A DNA stretch of 64,000 nt from Hahella sp. KA22 (GCF_004135205.1 NZ_CP035490.1:2621501-2685500), one strand, 5' to 3'. Numbered from the stretch's first letter, positions 9,968-18,567 are shown. Translations and numbers: made by a program. The notes: generated by a model not told the origin, from the sequence alone.

Positions 9968-10678
9968 TCACAGGGGCGTTCTGACGTGGCCTGATCCTAT
10001 GACTTCCGCCCGCACCATACGGTTGCTGGAGCTGTTCTTGACCATGATCTGTTGGCCGCGCCTGCCGTCCGCCATGGCGACCCCCGGCATTTTCACACTG
10101 AAGTGGGAAGTGGCCGCTTCTATTACCACCATGTCGCCCTTATTAATAAGTTTAGGCGCTTCCAGCATATTTGGATAGGGCGCAGAGCCTGCTGTGACTG
10201 GGCGCCGCGTGATCATGCCGACCACGTCTTCGGTATTTGTGTAGAAACCATAGCGTAAGTCGATGATATTCAGCTCTTTGGTTTCAAGGTCCTCCGGCGC
10301 CAGGGCGTAATCCCGCGGCACGGCGGATTTGATGGTCACGATTTGTCTGTACCGCTCCATTTGTACGGGGACGTAGATCTGCCAGGGGCTCGGAGTGTCG
10401 CAGCTTACCTTTAGCGTCAGTCTGCCGCCGTTGGAGCTGGCTTCCTTGACGGCTGGCGTCTGTTCGCAAGGAGAGAAGTTCAGGCGGGAGTCAGGTTCGG
10501 AAACCTCATAAACAACCCGCTCCTGAAGCTGTTCAGCCGCTGCTGCGGCGAACCGCATCATAAATTCTTCCACTGCAACGGAAGTTTGTTGCCGCCAGAC
10601 CGGAATGGAATTGCATAAGGCCGGGGCTGAAAAAACGAGAATGCCGATATACATCAAGCCGGTTATGCGTATTTTCAT
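9968..10678 (-). CDS. flgA: Flagellar P-ring assembly chaperone FlgA
   Basis: A 236-residue periplasmic protein with an N-terminal signal peptide (hydrophobic MYIGILVFSAPALC). The C-terminal SAF domain of FlgA is clear: IKSAVPRDYALAPEDLETKEL, then VVGMITRRPVTAGSAPYPNML, and KGDMVVIEAATSHFSVKMPGVAMADGRRGQQIMVKNSSS. FlgA chaperones FlgI to form the P ring of the flagellar basal body. AGGAC stands at good spacing before the ATG. It is divergent from cheV, the arrangement familiar from Pseudomonas flagellar clusters. There are 125 bases between its stop and the flgM start, containing the FliA promoter. Confidence 0.93.
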   Translation of the reverse strand: MKIRITGLMYIGILVFSAPALCNSIPVWRQQTSVAVEEFMMRFAAAAAEQLQERVVYEVSEPDSRLNFSPCEQTPAVKEASSNGGRLTLKVSCDTPSPWQIYVPVQMERYRQIVTIKSAVPRDYALAPEDLETKELNIIDLRYGFYTNTEDVVGMITRRPVTAGSAPYPNMLEAPKLINKGDMVVIEAATSHFSVKMPGVAMADGRRGQQIMVKNSSSNRMVRAEVIGSGHVRTPL

Positions 10679-10857
10679 TTTTTGTCCTATGCTTTACTTA
10701 GCTACCGGGTAGCCGCTTGCGCGTCGCCAATAAAATGGCGGTGTGCGACAAGGCACGCAAAGTCTGTGCCGGGCTGGCGAGCTCATGCGGGGCGCCACCT
10801 CGTCAGCGCCCCGATCCGATAGCTCGGTAATCTACAACAAACAGCGGAGCGCCCTTT

Positions 10858-11802
10858 ATGGCCGGGGTATTAGACAGCGTAAACCAACGTACTCAGTTAG
10901 TCGGACAGAACCGCCTGGAGTTGCTCCTGTTTCGGCTGCAGGGTGAGCAGATATACGGAATTAACGTTTTTAAGGTTAAGGAAGTTCTGCAATGCCCGAA
11001 GCTGACAATGATGCCTAAACGGCATCCGGTGGTCAGGGGCGTGGCTCATATTCGCGGTGAAACCATTCCTATTCTTGATATGGGAATGGCCACTGGGCAA
11101 ATGCCTGTTCCTGAAAAAGACGTCAATAACTGCTTTGTCATCATCACGGAATACAACCGTAAAACCCAGGGCTTTCTGGTGTCCGGAGTGGAGCGTATCG
11201 TCAATATGAATTGGGAAGATATGCATCCGCCGCCAAAAGGCGCAGGCAAAGACAATTATTTGACGGCGGTGACCCGCTTGGAAAACAAGCTGATTGAAGT
11301 TATTGATGTGGAGAAGATTCTCGCCGAGGTCTCTCCAACACGGGATACCGTCGCGGATGAATTCATCGATAAGGAACTGGCCGCCAAAGCGATAGAGCAC
11401 AAAGTGCTGGTGGTGGACGACTCCACTGTGGCGCGGCGGCAGATCGTACATTGTATGGATGCGGTGGGCGTTGAGGTGGTCACCAAGAATGACGGTCGTC
11501 AGGCTTTGGACTATCTTCGTTCGCTGGTCGCCGACGGTAGTCGCATTGACGATCATCTTAGTTTGATGATTTCAGACGTAGAGATGCCTGAAATGGATGG
11601 CTACACGCTGACGACCAACTGTAAAAACGATCCTTCCTTGAAGGACTTGTACATCATGCTGCACACGTCTTTAAGCGGTGTTTTTAATAAGGCGATGGTG
11701 GCGAAAGTCGGCGCAGATGATTTCATGGCCAAGTTCAACCCCGATGAGTTGGCGCAGCGAGTGACATCCGTGCTGAAAACAATAGAAGAAAGAAGACAAT
11801 AA
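10858..11802 (+). CDS. cheV: Chemotaxis coupling protein CheV (CheW-receiver fusion)
   Basis: CheV links chemoreceptors to the kinase CheA and is tuned by phosphorylation. Residues ~15-165 are a CheW domain (LLLFRLQGEQIYGINVFKVKE). From about 180 to 310 follows a receiver domain with KVLVVDDSTVARRQI, the phosphoacceptor Asp in LMISDVEMPEMDGYTL, a switch residue in MLHTSLSG and the Lys of AKVGADDFMAKF. All acidic-pocket residues are present. GGAG lies eight bases before the ATG. A 7-bp hairpin (10789-10812) lies in the leader between flgA and cheV. cheR follows after 69 bases, so the two are likely cotranscribed. Confidence 0.95.
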   Translation: MAGVLDSVNQRTQLVGQNRLELLLFRLQGEQIYGINVFKVKEVLQCPKLTMMPKRHPVVRGVAHIRGETIPILDMGMATGQMPVPEKDVNNCFVIITEYNRKTQGFLVSGVERIVNMNWEDMHPPPKGAGKDNYLTAVTRLENKLIEVIDVEKILAEVSPTRDTVADEFIDKELAAKAIEHKVLVVDDSTVARRQIVHCMDAVGVEVVTKNDGRQALDYLRSLVADGSRIDDHLSLMISDVEMPEMDGYTLTTNCKNDPSLKDLYIMLHTSLSGVFNKAMVAKVGADDFMAKFNPDELAQRVTSVLKTIEERRQ

Positions 11803-11871
11803 CACCGGCTGGCGTAATTACCTTCAGCTGTCGACGCGCTTGGCGCATAACCGGTCAGGGCAGGATTTTTT

Positions 11872-12696
11872 CTGGTTAATAACGCAGACTACGATAAGTT
11901 TCGGGATTTCCTCCAAAAAGCATGCGGCATTGTACTTGGCGATAATAAGCAGTACTTAGTGCAAAGCCGCCTGCGGCGAATTATGGCGGATGAAAAGATT
12001 GAAACCGTGGGCGAGCTGGTCGACAAAATGAGTCGATCCATGCGCTCACCCTTACGGGAGGCGGTGGTCGACGCCATGACCACCAATGAAACCCTTTGGT
12101 TCAGGGATGTTCATCCATTCCGGATTCTGGAAGAAAAAATACTTCCAGAGCTGAGCGCCAATAAAGGCGTCACGCAAATTCGTATTTGGTCGGCGGCTTG
12201 CTCAACAGGGCAGGAGCCGTATTCCATCTCCATGGTGACGGATGAATACCGACGTAAAAACCTGGGCGGTATGCGCGCCGCCCTCAGCATTGTAGCGACG
12301 GACTTGTCCGCCAGCGTGCTCAGCGCCGCGCGTAAAGGCGAGTACGAAATGCTGGCTATCGGCCGAGGACTCTCCAAGGAGCGCATGGCCAGTTACTTCA
12401 CCAAGACGCCTGACGGCTCCTGGAAAATCAAGCCGGAGGTGGCCCGTTGCGTGGAGTTTCGGTCATTGAACCTGTTGGACTCCTACTCATTGCTAGGAAA
12501 GTTCGACGTGATTTTCTGCCGTAACGTGCTTATCTATTTCTCGGCCGAGTTGAAGAAGGACATCCTGTCCCGTATGCACTCCGCTCTGAAGCCGGGCGGC
12601 TATCTGATACTCGGCGCCTCGGAGTCCCTGGGGAATCTCCCGGATAAGTTCGAGATGGTGCACTGCAGCCCGGGCATCATTTATAGAGCGAAATAG
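11872..12696 (+). CDS. cheR: Chemoreceptor glutamate methyltransferase CheR
   Basis: CheR methylates glutamates of chemoreceptors using SAM. The catalytic domain is clear: NETLWFRDVHPFRIL, the SAM motif RIWSAACSTGQEPYSI, and FDVIFCRNVLIYF near the end. The first ATG/GTG-type start in frame is GTG at 11959, but that would cut the conserved N-terminal helix domain. The upstream in-frame codons read VNNADYDKFRDFLQKACGI, exactly the CheR N-terminus, and the only plausible initiator before the in-frame TAA at 11848 is CTG at 11872, with AGGA six bases ahead. I therefore extend the gene to 11872, giving about 274 residues, the normal family length. The rare start is an inference; the extension of the coding frame is well supported. 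Confidence 0.9.
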   Translation: MVNNADYDKFRDFLQKACGIVLGDNKQYLVQSRLRRIMADEKIETVGELVDKMSRSMRSPLREAVVDAMTTNETLWFRDVHPFRILEEKILPELSANKGVTQIRIWSAACSTGQEPYSISMVTDEYRRKNLGGMRAALSIVATDLSASVLSAARKGEYEMLAIGRGLSKERMASYFTKTPDGSWKIKPEVARCVEFRSLNLLDSYSLLGKFDVIFCRNVLIYFSAELKKDILSRMHSALKPGGYLILGASESLGNLPDKFEMVHCSPGIIYRAK

Positions 12697-12746
12697 CTCC
12701 CCGCCAAGCCTCGGTGAAATATTTGCGCGATAGGGAAGATTAGAGG

Positions 12747-12773
12747 TTGCCTTTCCAGGGGCATTCGTATAAA
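12747..12773 (+). promoter_or_regulatory. Possible promoter of tRNA-Ser
   Basis: TTGCCT at 12747 and TATAAA at 12768 are separated by 15 bases, about 48 bases before the mature tRNA. The spacing is short, so this is only a candidate. Confidence 0.4.
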
Positions 12774-12821
12774 TTAGCGCACCTCAAAACACGGGTTGCA
12801 ACAATCCTGTTTTGGTTCTCT

Positions 12822-12912
12822 GGTGAGGTGTCCGAGCGGTTGAAGGAGCACGCCTGGAAAGCGTGTATACGGTCACCCCGTATCGAGGGTTCGAATCCCT
12901 CCCTCACCGCCA
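12822..12912 (+). tRNA. tRNA-Ser (anticodon GGA)
   Basis: A class II tRNA. The acceptor stem ggtgagg pairs with cctcacc at the 3' end, followed by discriminator G and an encoded CCA (12910-12912). The anticodon stem cacgc/gcgtg encloses the loop CTGGAAA with anticodon GGA at 12856-12858, reading UCC and UCU. A long variable arm (tatacggtcaccccgtat) and the T loop gggTTCGAATccc complete it. Serine is assigned from the anticodon and the long variable arm. The gene lies at the left edge of an A+T-richer segment, a common integration point, but I found no copy of its 3' end downstream to mark an attachment repeat. Confidence 0.97.
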
Positions 12913-13212
12913 TTGAATTCCCTTCTGAATCAATCACTTAGAAATTCATGCATGCGGCTTGGGCTAGTTCTGGGCTAATACAGCAAGTTTCTAGATCTCC
13001 TATGTCCCATATAACCTACTGATTGCTAAGAAAAAATCTGATTTTTTTCTGGGCTATTTTTGGGCGAATCTGAGAGCTTTTCTGACACCCAGCGGGCCAT
13101 GCTGGGGGGGGAATCATCTTATCCTGTGCATCATTGCTTTCAGCTTTTGTCATTGGCTATCGCTCATCGTACTGCAGGTGAAGCGGATCTGGGCAGTTTG
13201 TTTTAAGGAATC
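12913..13212. other. A+T-rich spacer after tRNA-Ser
   Basis: No gene or RNA is recognisable in this 300-base stretch. It contains short internal echoes of GGGCTA/TGGGC and a G-run at 13105-13112 and is clearly poorer in G+C than the flagellar genes before it. AAGGA at 13205-13209 is the ribosome site of the next gene. Confidence 0.4.
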
Positions 13213-13563
13213 ATGAAAATTCACGAAAGTTTCGACGCATACCGTCAAACCCTCAATGTTATCAATCACCTGGACCGGTGGAAGCAAGAGCTATCCAAAA
13301 ATATCGCTCTTAACCCTAAAGACGCCATTTCGCATGGCTTAATCAGTGAAATTGAGCTGGCGACGCTAAGATTAAAGTTGCTGTCCAAGACAGAAATATT
13401 TAGTGAAAGGGCGACTATTCAAAGAATCCAGCCTTCGCGAGACAAGCTTAATTACCGTCTGATGTGTGAGTGCGGCTACAAAAATCGTGAAAAGTGGCGT
13501 GACGCCAAGGATGGTGGAAAGCTTATAAGTGTCGGGGAAGGGACTTACGTCATTAATCGATAA
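13213..13563 (+). CDS. Hypothetical protein (116 residues)
   Basis: I do not recognise this protein. It is 116 residues, with no signal peptide or membrane segment. The N-terminal half is helical and charged (NVINHLDRWKQELSKNI ... IELATLRLKLLSKTEI); the C-terminal half contains a pair of cysteines (MCECGYKNREKW) and a Lys/Gly-rich end. AAGGA lies seven bases before the ATG, supporting translation. It sits alone in the A+T-richer segment after tRNA-Ser, with the phosphatase-like gene converging on it, and has codon use unlike the flagellar genes, consistent with acquired DNA. Confidence 0.5.
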   Translation: MKIHESFDAYRQTLNVINHLDRWKQELSKNIALNPKDAISHGLISEIELATLRLKLLSKTEIFSERATIQRIQPSRDKLNYRLMCECGYKNREKWRDAKDGGKLISVGEGTYVINR

Positions 13564-13614
13564 GTCCCGCAATATTCCCGGATTGGCGGCTAGCCAATAG
13601 CGCGTCAGTAAGCC

Positions 13615-14364
13615 TTAAAAGCCGTCGCTATTGCCCGAACTAAAGTTGGCGAAAAAGAACCCTGGCGTGCTCGCGTCATCAGGCATGCCCAATCCTGACG
13701 GGCCGGAAAATCCGGCGCCTGATCCATTTGGGGCCGTGAAGCTTGGGGCAGACCCCATTGGTGCGCCAAAGCTGGCGGCTGAACCTAACCCCAGAGTAAG
13801 AGGCGTTGTCGCAGGATTACTCGGTAGCTTTGCCGCTGCTCGAATTGATTCAACCTGGTCTGCCGTTTCGACGCCAAAGTTTGCCTGTAAGCTTGTCGAG
13901 TTGCACATCGTATTGATGTCCGCCCCTGCTTGGGTTTGCATGTGTTTGGTCATCGCCCAGCCGGCGACGATGGTTCCTGTCCGGCCCTCGCCGAAACCAC
14001 AATGCACGAGAGTGGCTCCTCTTTTCCTGTTTGCTTCAATTATCTCAGCTGCGTTAACAAGTTGCGCAGGGGTAGCCGCTTTAAAATCAGCAATTTTGAA
14101 ATGGTAGTAAGAAATGCCGTAAGTTTTCAGTAGCGTCTTTGAGTGCTCCGCCAGCGCATATTCATTAGAACTGATAATGCAGGTGACGCCTTTCTTTTTC
14201 AAAAAGTCGACTTGCACAAAGCTAAGCGTATGGGGCTGATCATGCCCTGCGTAATTTGGCTGAGATGAACGCACCAGAACGCCAGGCAGAACCCATTGGA
14301 AATTCTTGAATCCAAACTGTGCGGCGCTGGTATTTCTTAGGTAACTATTTAAACCATAAATCAT
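13615..14364 (-). CDS. Dual-specificity/tyrosine phosphatase-like protein with FG-rich C-terminal tail
   Basis: A 249-residue protein with the cysteine-phosphatase P-loop HCGFGEGRTG (catalytic Cys122, Arg128) preceded by an N-terminal domain with WVLPGVLVRSSQPN, a typical opening of dual-specificity phosphatases. Asp93 in KIADF is a candidate general acid. After about residue 185 the sequence changes to a low-complexity Gly/Ser/Ala/Phe tail with three ten-residue repeats (SAASFGAPMG, SAPSFTAPNG, SGAGFSGPSG at 195-224) and ends in FFFANFSSGNSDGF. There is no Sec signal. AGGAGG stands at ideal spacing before the ATG. The tail and the isolated accessory location would fit an effector delivered to another cell, but no secretion signal is proven. 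Confidence 0.7.
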   Translation of the reverse strand: MIYGLNSYLRNTSAAQFGFKNFQWVLPGVLVRSSQPNYAGHDQPHTLSFVQVDFLKKKGVTCIISSNEYALAEHSKTLLKTYGISYYHFKIADFKAATPAQLVNAAEIIEANRKRGATLVHCGFGEGRTGTIVAGWAMTKHMQTQAGADINTMCNSTSLQANFGVETADQVESIRAAAKLPSNPATTPLTLGLGSAASFGAPMGSAPSFTAPNGSGAGFSGPSGLGMPDDASTPGFFFANFSSGNSDGF

Positions 14365-15006
14365 GACTGCCTCCTAAATGAGCATTCGTATGTGCCAATC
14401 TTTGTAATCTTAATGACGACAACGAGAGGGTATTTGGATGCGCGTTGCTTGATTTATTTGGGGCTGGAATTAACCCGGATAAAAATGAGGCCGGAGTAGT
14501 CAAAATATTGGAGTATGCTGGTCAAGTCAGTGAGGGGGGCTCTGGTTACTCGAAGTGGAAGGTCCGGTCGTACTACTTAGTGATTATCCGCAGCGAAGGA
14601 AAGCATGTGGGCGAAGGCTTCAGTCAGATTCTATTAAAGTCTGCTTACATAACGGCTTCTTGCCAGCATAATGACTAATCTGGCGGTAATTGGGTTGATT
14701 GCAATCGCCAGGCTGGACAGGCCTTCAATGCAATAGAGCAAAGTAAAGGAAGAGTAAGAAATGCCAAGGATGGAATAAGATACGACTCCCAGGCGCGCGT
14801 AAAGTGGGTTACTGGTTGGATGAACCTATGCAAGTTTGTCAGAGTCGTGTTTGGGCGCTGGCTTCACTGCCTGTGAGCCACCATTGTGTTAGCGGAATTG
14901 CGAGGCGAAGTCTGGAGTATAACTGCAGGCGAGCTCCGCCCTGCATGTAAATCGGCTTAAAATAATTATTTGTAATGACTGATGTGCATGAGGGCGAAAT
15001 CAACCT
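14365..15006. other. Intergenic stretch with possible gene remnants
   Basis: No confident gene lies in this 642-base stretch. A 77-codon frame at 14445-14678 has no ribosome site and no recognisable features. A second open stretch on the plus strand from about 14680 to 14876 (reading GGNWVDCNRQAGQAFNAIEQ and onward) lacks a start codon and could be the tail of a decayed gene. Composition is mixed. It is best read as debris of the accessory segment between the phosphatase gene and yeiH. Confidence 0.35.
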
Positions 15007-15990
15007 CTAGATCGTCGCTTCAAGCATCCATGTGTTCAATCCAAACCCGCCGACCAGCAATACGATAAACAGAATAAAAGACAGTGCGACTGGCCGGACT
15101 CCGGCTTGGCGAATTGCGCTCCAGCGGGTTTTGACGCCCAGGGCGGTCATGGCTAGGGTCAGAGCGAGTTGGGAGCTCCATTTTAATGCTTCCAATACAA
15201 GCTCAGGTAAGGTGATCAAACTGTTGATGGCTGCGGCGGCGATAAAGCCGAAGACGAACCAGGGAATGGCGATCCTGGTTTGAGTGTTAGCGCCGGCTGG
15301 GGCACGGAATAGCAGGGCGCTAAGGGCGATGATGACCGGGGCCAGCAACATCACCCTGATGAGCTTGGCGACTACCGCGAACTGCATGGCTTCTCCGCTG
15401 ATGGATTGTCCCGCCGCGACGGCCTGGGCGACCTCATGGACAGTGCTGCCGATATAAATCCCGAATAGGGATGGCTCCATCAAGGTGAAGTGATATATGA
15501 CGGGATAGATAAACATCGCCATTGTGCCGAATACCACCACGGTTCCAACCGCCACGGCGACATCTTGCTCTTTTGCGCGAACGACGGGTTCGGCGGCCAT
15601 GATGGCGGCAGCTCCGCAAACCGCGCTGCCTATCGCGGTAAGCGTCGCAATCTCCTTGGGCAGACGCAGCAGCTTTACCCCAAGATAGATGCCGATAGAA
15701 AGCACAGAAATAATAACGATGGCGTCCAGCAATACGGTGCGCCAGCCAATAGCGGCTATTTGCTGAAAACTGAGGTTGAAGCCGAACAGGATGATGCCCA
15801 ACCGCAGAAGTTTCTGCTGACAGAAGTTGAGGGTTATAGCGGCGCCTTGGGGGTTATGGGTTGTCACTGCGCCATAAAGCAGACCAAGCAGTGAGGCCAT
15901 TGGGAGGGCGCTGAGCCCTAAAGCGGCGATAAAGGGAATTTGAGCGAGTAGGATAGCGCAAACAGCAAGCGCGATCAGGTGGACTAGCAT
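15007..15990 (-). CDS. yeiH: YeiH/UPF0324 family membrane protein (putative sulfate exporter)
   Basis: A very hydrophobic protein of 327 residues with about ten membrane segments, beginning MLVHLIALAVCAILLAQIP and containing the family-typical LLRLGIILFGFNLSFQQI, ATLTAIGSAVCGAAAIMA and GIYIGSTVHEVAQAVAAGQ. The YeiH family is annotated as putative sulfate exporters, but the substrate is not well established. AAGGGG precedes the ATG. It is divergent from a LysR regulator 96 bases away, the same arrangement as yeiH/yeiE in enterobacteria, so local regulation is likely. Confidence 0.88.
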   Translation of the reverse strand: MLVHLIALAVCAILLAQIPFIAALGLSALPMASLLGLLYGAVTTHNPQGAAITLNFCQQKLLRLGIILFGFNLSFQQIAAIGWRTVLLDAIVIISVLSIGIYLGVKLLRLPKEIATLTAIGSAVCGAAAIMAAEPVVRAKEQDVAVAVGTVVVFGTMAMFIYPVIYHFTLMEPSLFGIYIGSTVHEVAQAVAAGQSISGEAMQFAVVAKLIRVMLLAPVIIALSALLFRAPAGANTQTRIAIPWFVFGFIAAAAINSLITLPELVLEALKWSSQLALTLAMTALGVKTRWSAIRQAGVRPVALSFILFIVLLVGGFGLNTWMLEATI

Positions 15991-16086
15991 GGCGTGAGCC
16001 CCTTTGTATTTTCGTTAAGGGGACTTTAAGAAAACACCTATGATAAGTATATTGGATGTTTTTTAAGTGATAGTTTAAAGAAATCG

Positions 16087-16992
16087 ATGAATGTAAGTCT
16101 GCGGCAATTGCGAGTATTTGAGGCTACCGCCAGGTTGGGGCGATTGACTCTGGCGGCTGAGGAGCAATGTCTCAGTCAGTCGGCGGCGAGTCAGTCCATT
16201 CGGGAAATGGAAAAGGCGCTGGGTTACGCCGTACTCAATAAGGTGGGGCGGGAACTGGAGCTGAGTGACGCTGGCAGACGTGTGCTGCCGCGCGTACGAC
16301 GAATTCTTGGTTTGGTGGATGGATTGGCGCTGCCTGATATTGAAAGGGTGGCTGGTCCTCTGCGTGTGGCGGCCAGCGTTACAATTGCATCTTATCTGCT
16401 TCCTTCACTGTTGGCGGAGTTCGTCAAACGCTATCCTGAAGTAGAGCCCGATTTGCAGATTCACAATACTGAAGCGGTGCTTTCTTTACTTGAAAAAGGG
16501 CGTGCGCATATTGGCCTGATTGAGGGGCCGGCTCTGCATCCCACATTGCACATCGCACCCTGGCTGTCTGATCGGTTGGCGATATTCTGTGCGGCGGGGC
16601 ATCCTTTGACGCAGGTTGATCGCATTGGGGCTGAGGCATTGGAGCAGTTTCCGTGGATTGTGCGCGAGACTGGGTCTGGTACGCGTGCGGTGTTTGATGC
16701 GGCGATGCAAGCCATGGGCGTGCGGCCGCGTATTGCATTGGCGTTATCCCGGCAGGAGGCGATCAAGCAATCTGTACGGGCAGGGTTGGGCGTAGGCTGT
16801 CTATCAGGGCTTTCGATTGTGGACGAAGTGCGCGAGGGGCTGTTGGTTGAGCTGGATACGCCTCTTAATTTGACGCGTCAATTCTCTTGGATATGCTCGC
16901 CGGACAACAGAGAATCGACCGTGGTAAAGGCTTTTATTGATTTATTGCAGGAGAGGGAGCGAAAGGCGAACCGTTACCCAACTGGAGAATGA
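16087..16992 (+). CDS. LysR-family transcriptional regulator divergent from yeiH
   Basis: A 301-residue LysR protein. The N-terminal winged helix-turn-helix (VSLRQLRVFEATARLGRLTLAAEEQCLSQSAASQSIREME without the usual gaps, residues 2-42) is followed by a type 2 periplasmic-binding-like effector domain (GPLRVAASVTIASYLLPSLL from about residue 87). Its position divergent from yeiH and the overall similarity to YeiE/CysB-like regulators suggest it controls that exporter. The TGA stop overlaps the ATG of the metallophosphoesterase gene (ATGA), so the two may be cotranscribed. Confidence 0.88.
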   Translation: MNVSLRQLRVFEATARLGRLTLAAEEQCLSQSAASQSIREMEKALGYAVLNKVGRELELSDAGRRVLPRVRRILGLVDGLALPDIERVAGPLRVAASVTIASYLLPSLLAEFVKRYPEVEPDLQIHNTEAVLSLLEKGRAHIGLIEGPALHPTLHIAPWLSDRLAIFCAAGHPLTQVDRIGAEALEQFPWIVRETGSGTRAVFDAAMQAMGVRPRIALALSRQEAIKQSVRAGLGVGCLSGLSIVDEVREGLLVELDTPLNLTRQFSWICSPDNRESTVVKAFIDLLQERERKANRYPTGE

Positions 16993-17918
16993 ATATGGAA
17001 AGGCAGTATTACGACATTATTGGCGATATTCACGGCCATGCGAATGAATTGATCAAGCTGCTCCAGCTCCTTGGTTATGCGGACGCTGGCGATGGTTACG
17101 CGCATCCTGAGCGTAAAGTCGTATTTCTCGGAGATTTTATTGACCGCGGAGAACACTTGCGACAACACCGTAAACTGTTGGCGCTGGTCATGAAAATGGT
17201 GAGGAATGGTCATGCCTTGGCGGTGATGGGGAATCACGAATTTAATGCGCTGGCGTTCCATACCTTGCACCAGGGAGAGTATCTGCGCCGTCGTAGTGAA
17301 AAGAATATCCGCCAGCATCAGGCTTTTCTGAACGAGTTTGAATCTGAGCCTGAATTGAAAAAAGACGTGCTGGCGTTTTTCCACAGCCTGCCACTCTGGT
17401 TGGAGTTGGACGGTCTGCGGGTGATTCACGCCTGTTGGCATCATGACTATATCGACATTGTTCGTGCTCGCTCGCCCTCGGGGTTGCTGGATTTGGATAT
17501 GTTGATTGACGCCTCCACTGAAGGGCATCTGATGTTCGCCGCTGTTGAAACGCTGATCAAGGGAGTAGAGATAGGGCTGCCTGATGGAATTGTGTTTCAT
17601 GATAAAGATGGAGCTGAAAGGGATGCGATTCGCGTGCAATGGTGGCGGCGCGACGCGAAGACTTTAGGCGAGGTGGCATTGCCCATTGGTTTGGATATCG
17701 GCGCCGCCGCACAGCTTCCTGCGCCGCAAACGATGCCCAGATACGGGGAAGAGCAGCCCCCTTGCTTTGTTGGCCATTATTGGCTGGCGGGCGAACCCGA
17801 GCCGTTGGCTTCCAATGTGGCCTGCCTCGATTATTCCGTGGCCAAGCAGGGGAAATTGGTGGCGTACCGCTGGAGTGGTGAGTCGGTATTGCGGAAAGAA
17901 AACTTTGTTCATGCTTAA
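16989..17918 (+). CDS. Calcineurin-like metallophosphoesterase
   Basis: A cytoplasmic phosphoesterase of 309 residues with all binuclear-metal motifs: GDIHGH (residues 12-17), GDFIDRG (~47-53), GNHE (~80-83) and a later His motif HACWHHDYID (~142). The set is close to PrpE/ApaH-like Ser/Thr phosphatases and bis-nucleotide phosphatases; the exact substrate cannot be told. A long insertion rich in charged residues (RRRSEKNIRQHQAFLNEF) follows GNHE. The ATG overlaps the stop of the LysR gene by four bases. Confidence 0.85.
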   Translation: MNMERQYYDIIGDIHGHANELIKLLQLLGYADAGDGYAHPERKVVFLGDFIDRGEHLRQHRKLLALVMKMVRNGHALAVMGNHEFNALAFHTLHQGEYLRRRSEKNIRQHQAFLNEFESEPELKKDVLAFFHSLPLWLELDGLRVIHACWHHDYIDIVRARSPSGLLDLDMLIDASTEGHLMFAAVETLIKGVEIGLPDGIVFHDKDGAERDAIRVQWWRRDAKTLGEVALPIGLDIGAAAQLPAPQTMPRYGEEQPPCFVGHYWLAGEPEPLASNVACLDYSVAKQGKLVAYRWSGESVLRKENFVHA

Positions 17919-18044
17919 GCGTGAATTGTTCCCAGTCAGTTCTGGGAAAAGTGAAGTACAGCAGAATGCGGCGTGAAGCCGGGTGATTGTAATCTCCTTC
18001 CGGGATGTGAAGGGGAGTTTTCAGACGGAGTGACAGTAAAAAGT

Positions 18045-18530
18045 ATGATGAATGCAGAGTCTATTAGATATCTACGGGAGCAGGGGCGTCATGAAGATGC
18101 GCGTAACCTTGCCGTGCAATTGACGGAAGATTTTCCTACCGACGCTGAGCTACAGTACGAAGCCGCCTGCGTTCATGACTATTTAGGATTGGAGGCGGAA
18201 GCTGTTCCGTTCTACCTCAACGCAATCTCTGGAGAGTTATCGGAGACGCTGCTGCGAGGCGCATATTTGGGGTTGGGCAGCACTTATCGCGCAATGGGGG
18301 AATATGTGTTGGCGCTGAATACCTTTGATGAAGGGCTGGCGCAGTTTCCCGAAGCGCATGAGTTGCATGTCTTCAAAGCCATGGCTTTGTTCAATGTAGG
18401 GGAATCCAGGCAATCCGTTGAAACGTTGCTGAAAGTGATCGCCGCTACCTCCGGAGACCCCTGTGTGCAGGAGTACCGAAGAGCCATCGCTCTTTATTCT
18501 GAAGATCTGACGAGAACCTGGCGGGAATGA
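18045..18530 (+). CDS. Tetratricopeptide-repeat protein
   Basis: A 161-residue soluble protein made of TPR-like helical pairs: REQGRHEDARNLAVQL, EYEAACVHDYLGLEAEAVPFY-type helices, GLGSTYRAMGEYVLALNTFDEGL and AMALFNVGESRQSVETLLKV. This resembles the small bacterial TPR proteins whose partner is unknown. The frame is open from 17973, but I prefer the ATG at 18045 because the added 24 residues have no repeat character; the ribosome site is weak for both. It is 54 bases after the preceding stop if the long form is used. No signal peptide is present. Confidence 0.7.
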   Translation: MMNAESIRYLREQGRHEDARNLAVQLTEDFPTDAELQYEAACVHDYLGLEAEAVPFYLNAISGELSETLLRGAYLGLGSTYRAMGEYVLALNTFDEGLAQFPEAHELHVFKAMALFNVGESRQSVETLLKVIAATSGDPCVQEYRRAIALYSEDLTRTWRE

Positions 18531-18567
18531 AAGAGTATTTTCATACTGACTCAAAAAGGACGAAAAA

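Noticed and set aside
12822-15006. Genomic island with integrase and attachment repeats after tRNA-Ser
   Set aside because: The segment looks foreign, but I found no integrase, no transposase and no downstream copy of the tRNA 3' end within the window, so a defined island cannot be claimed.
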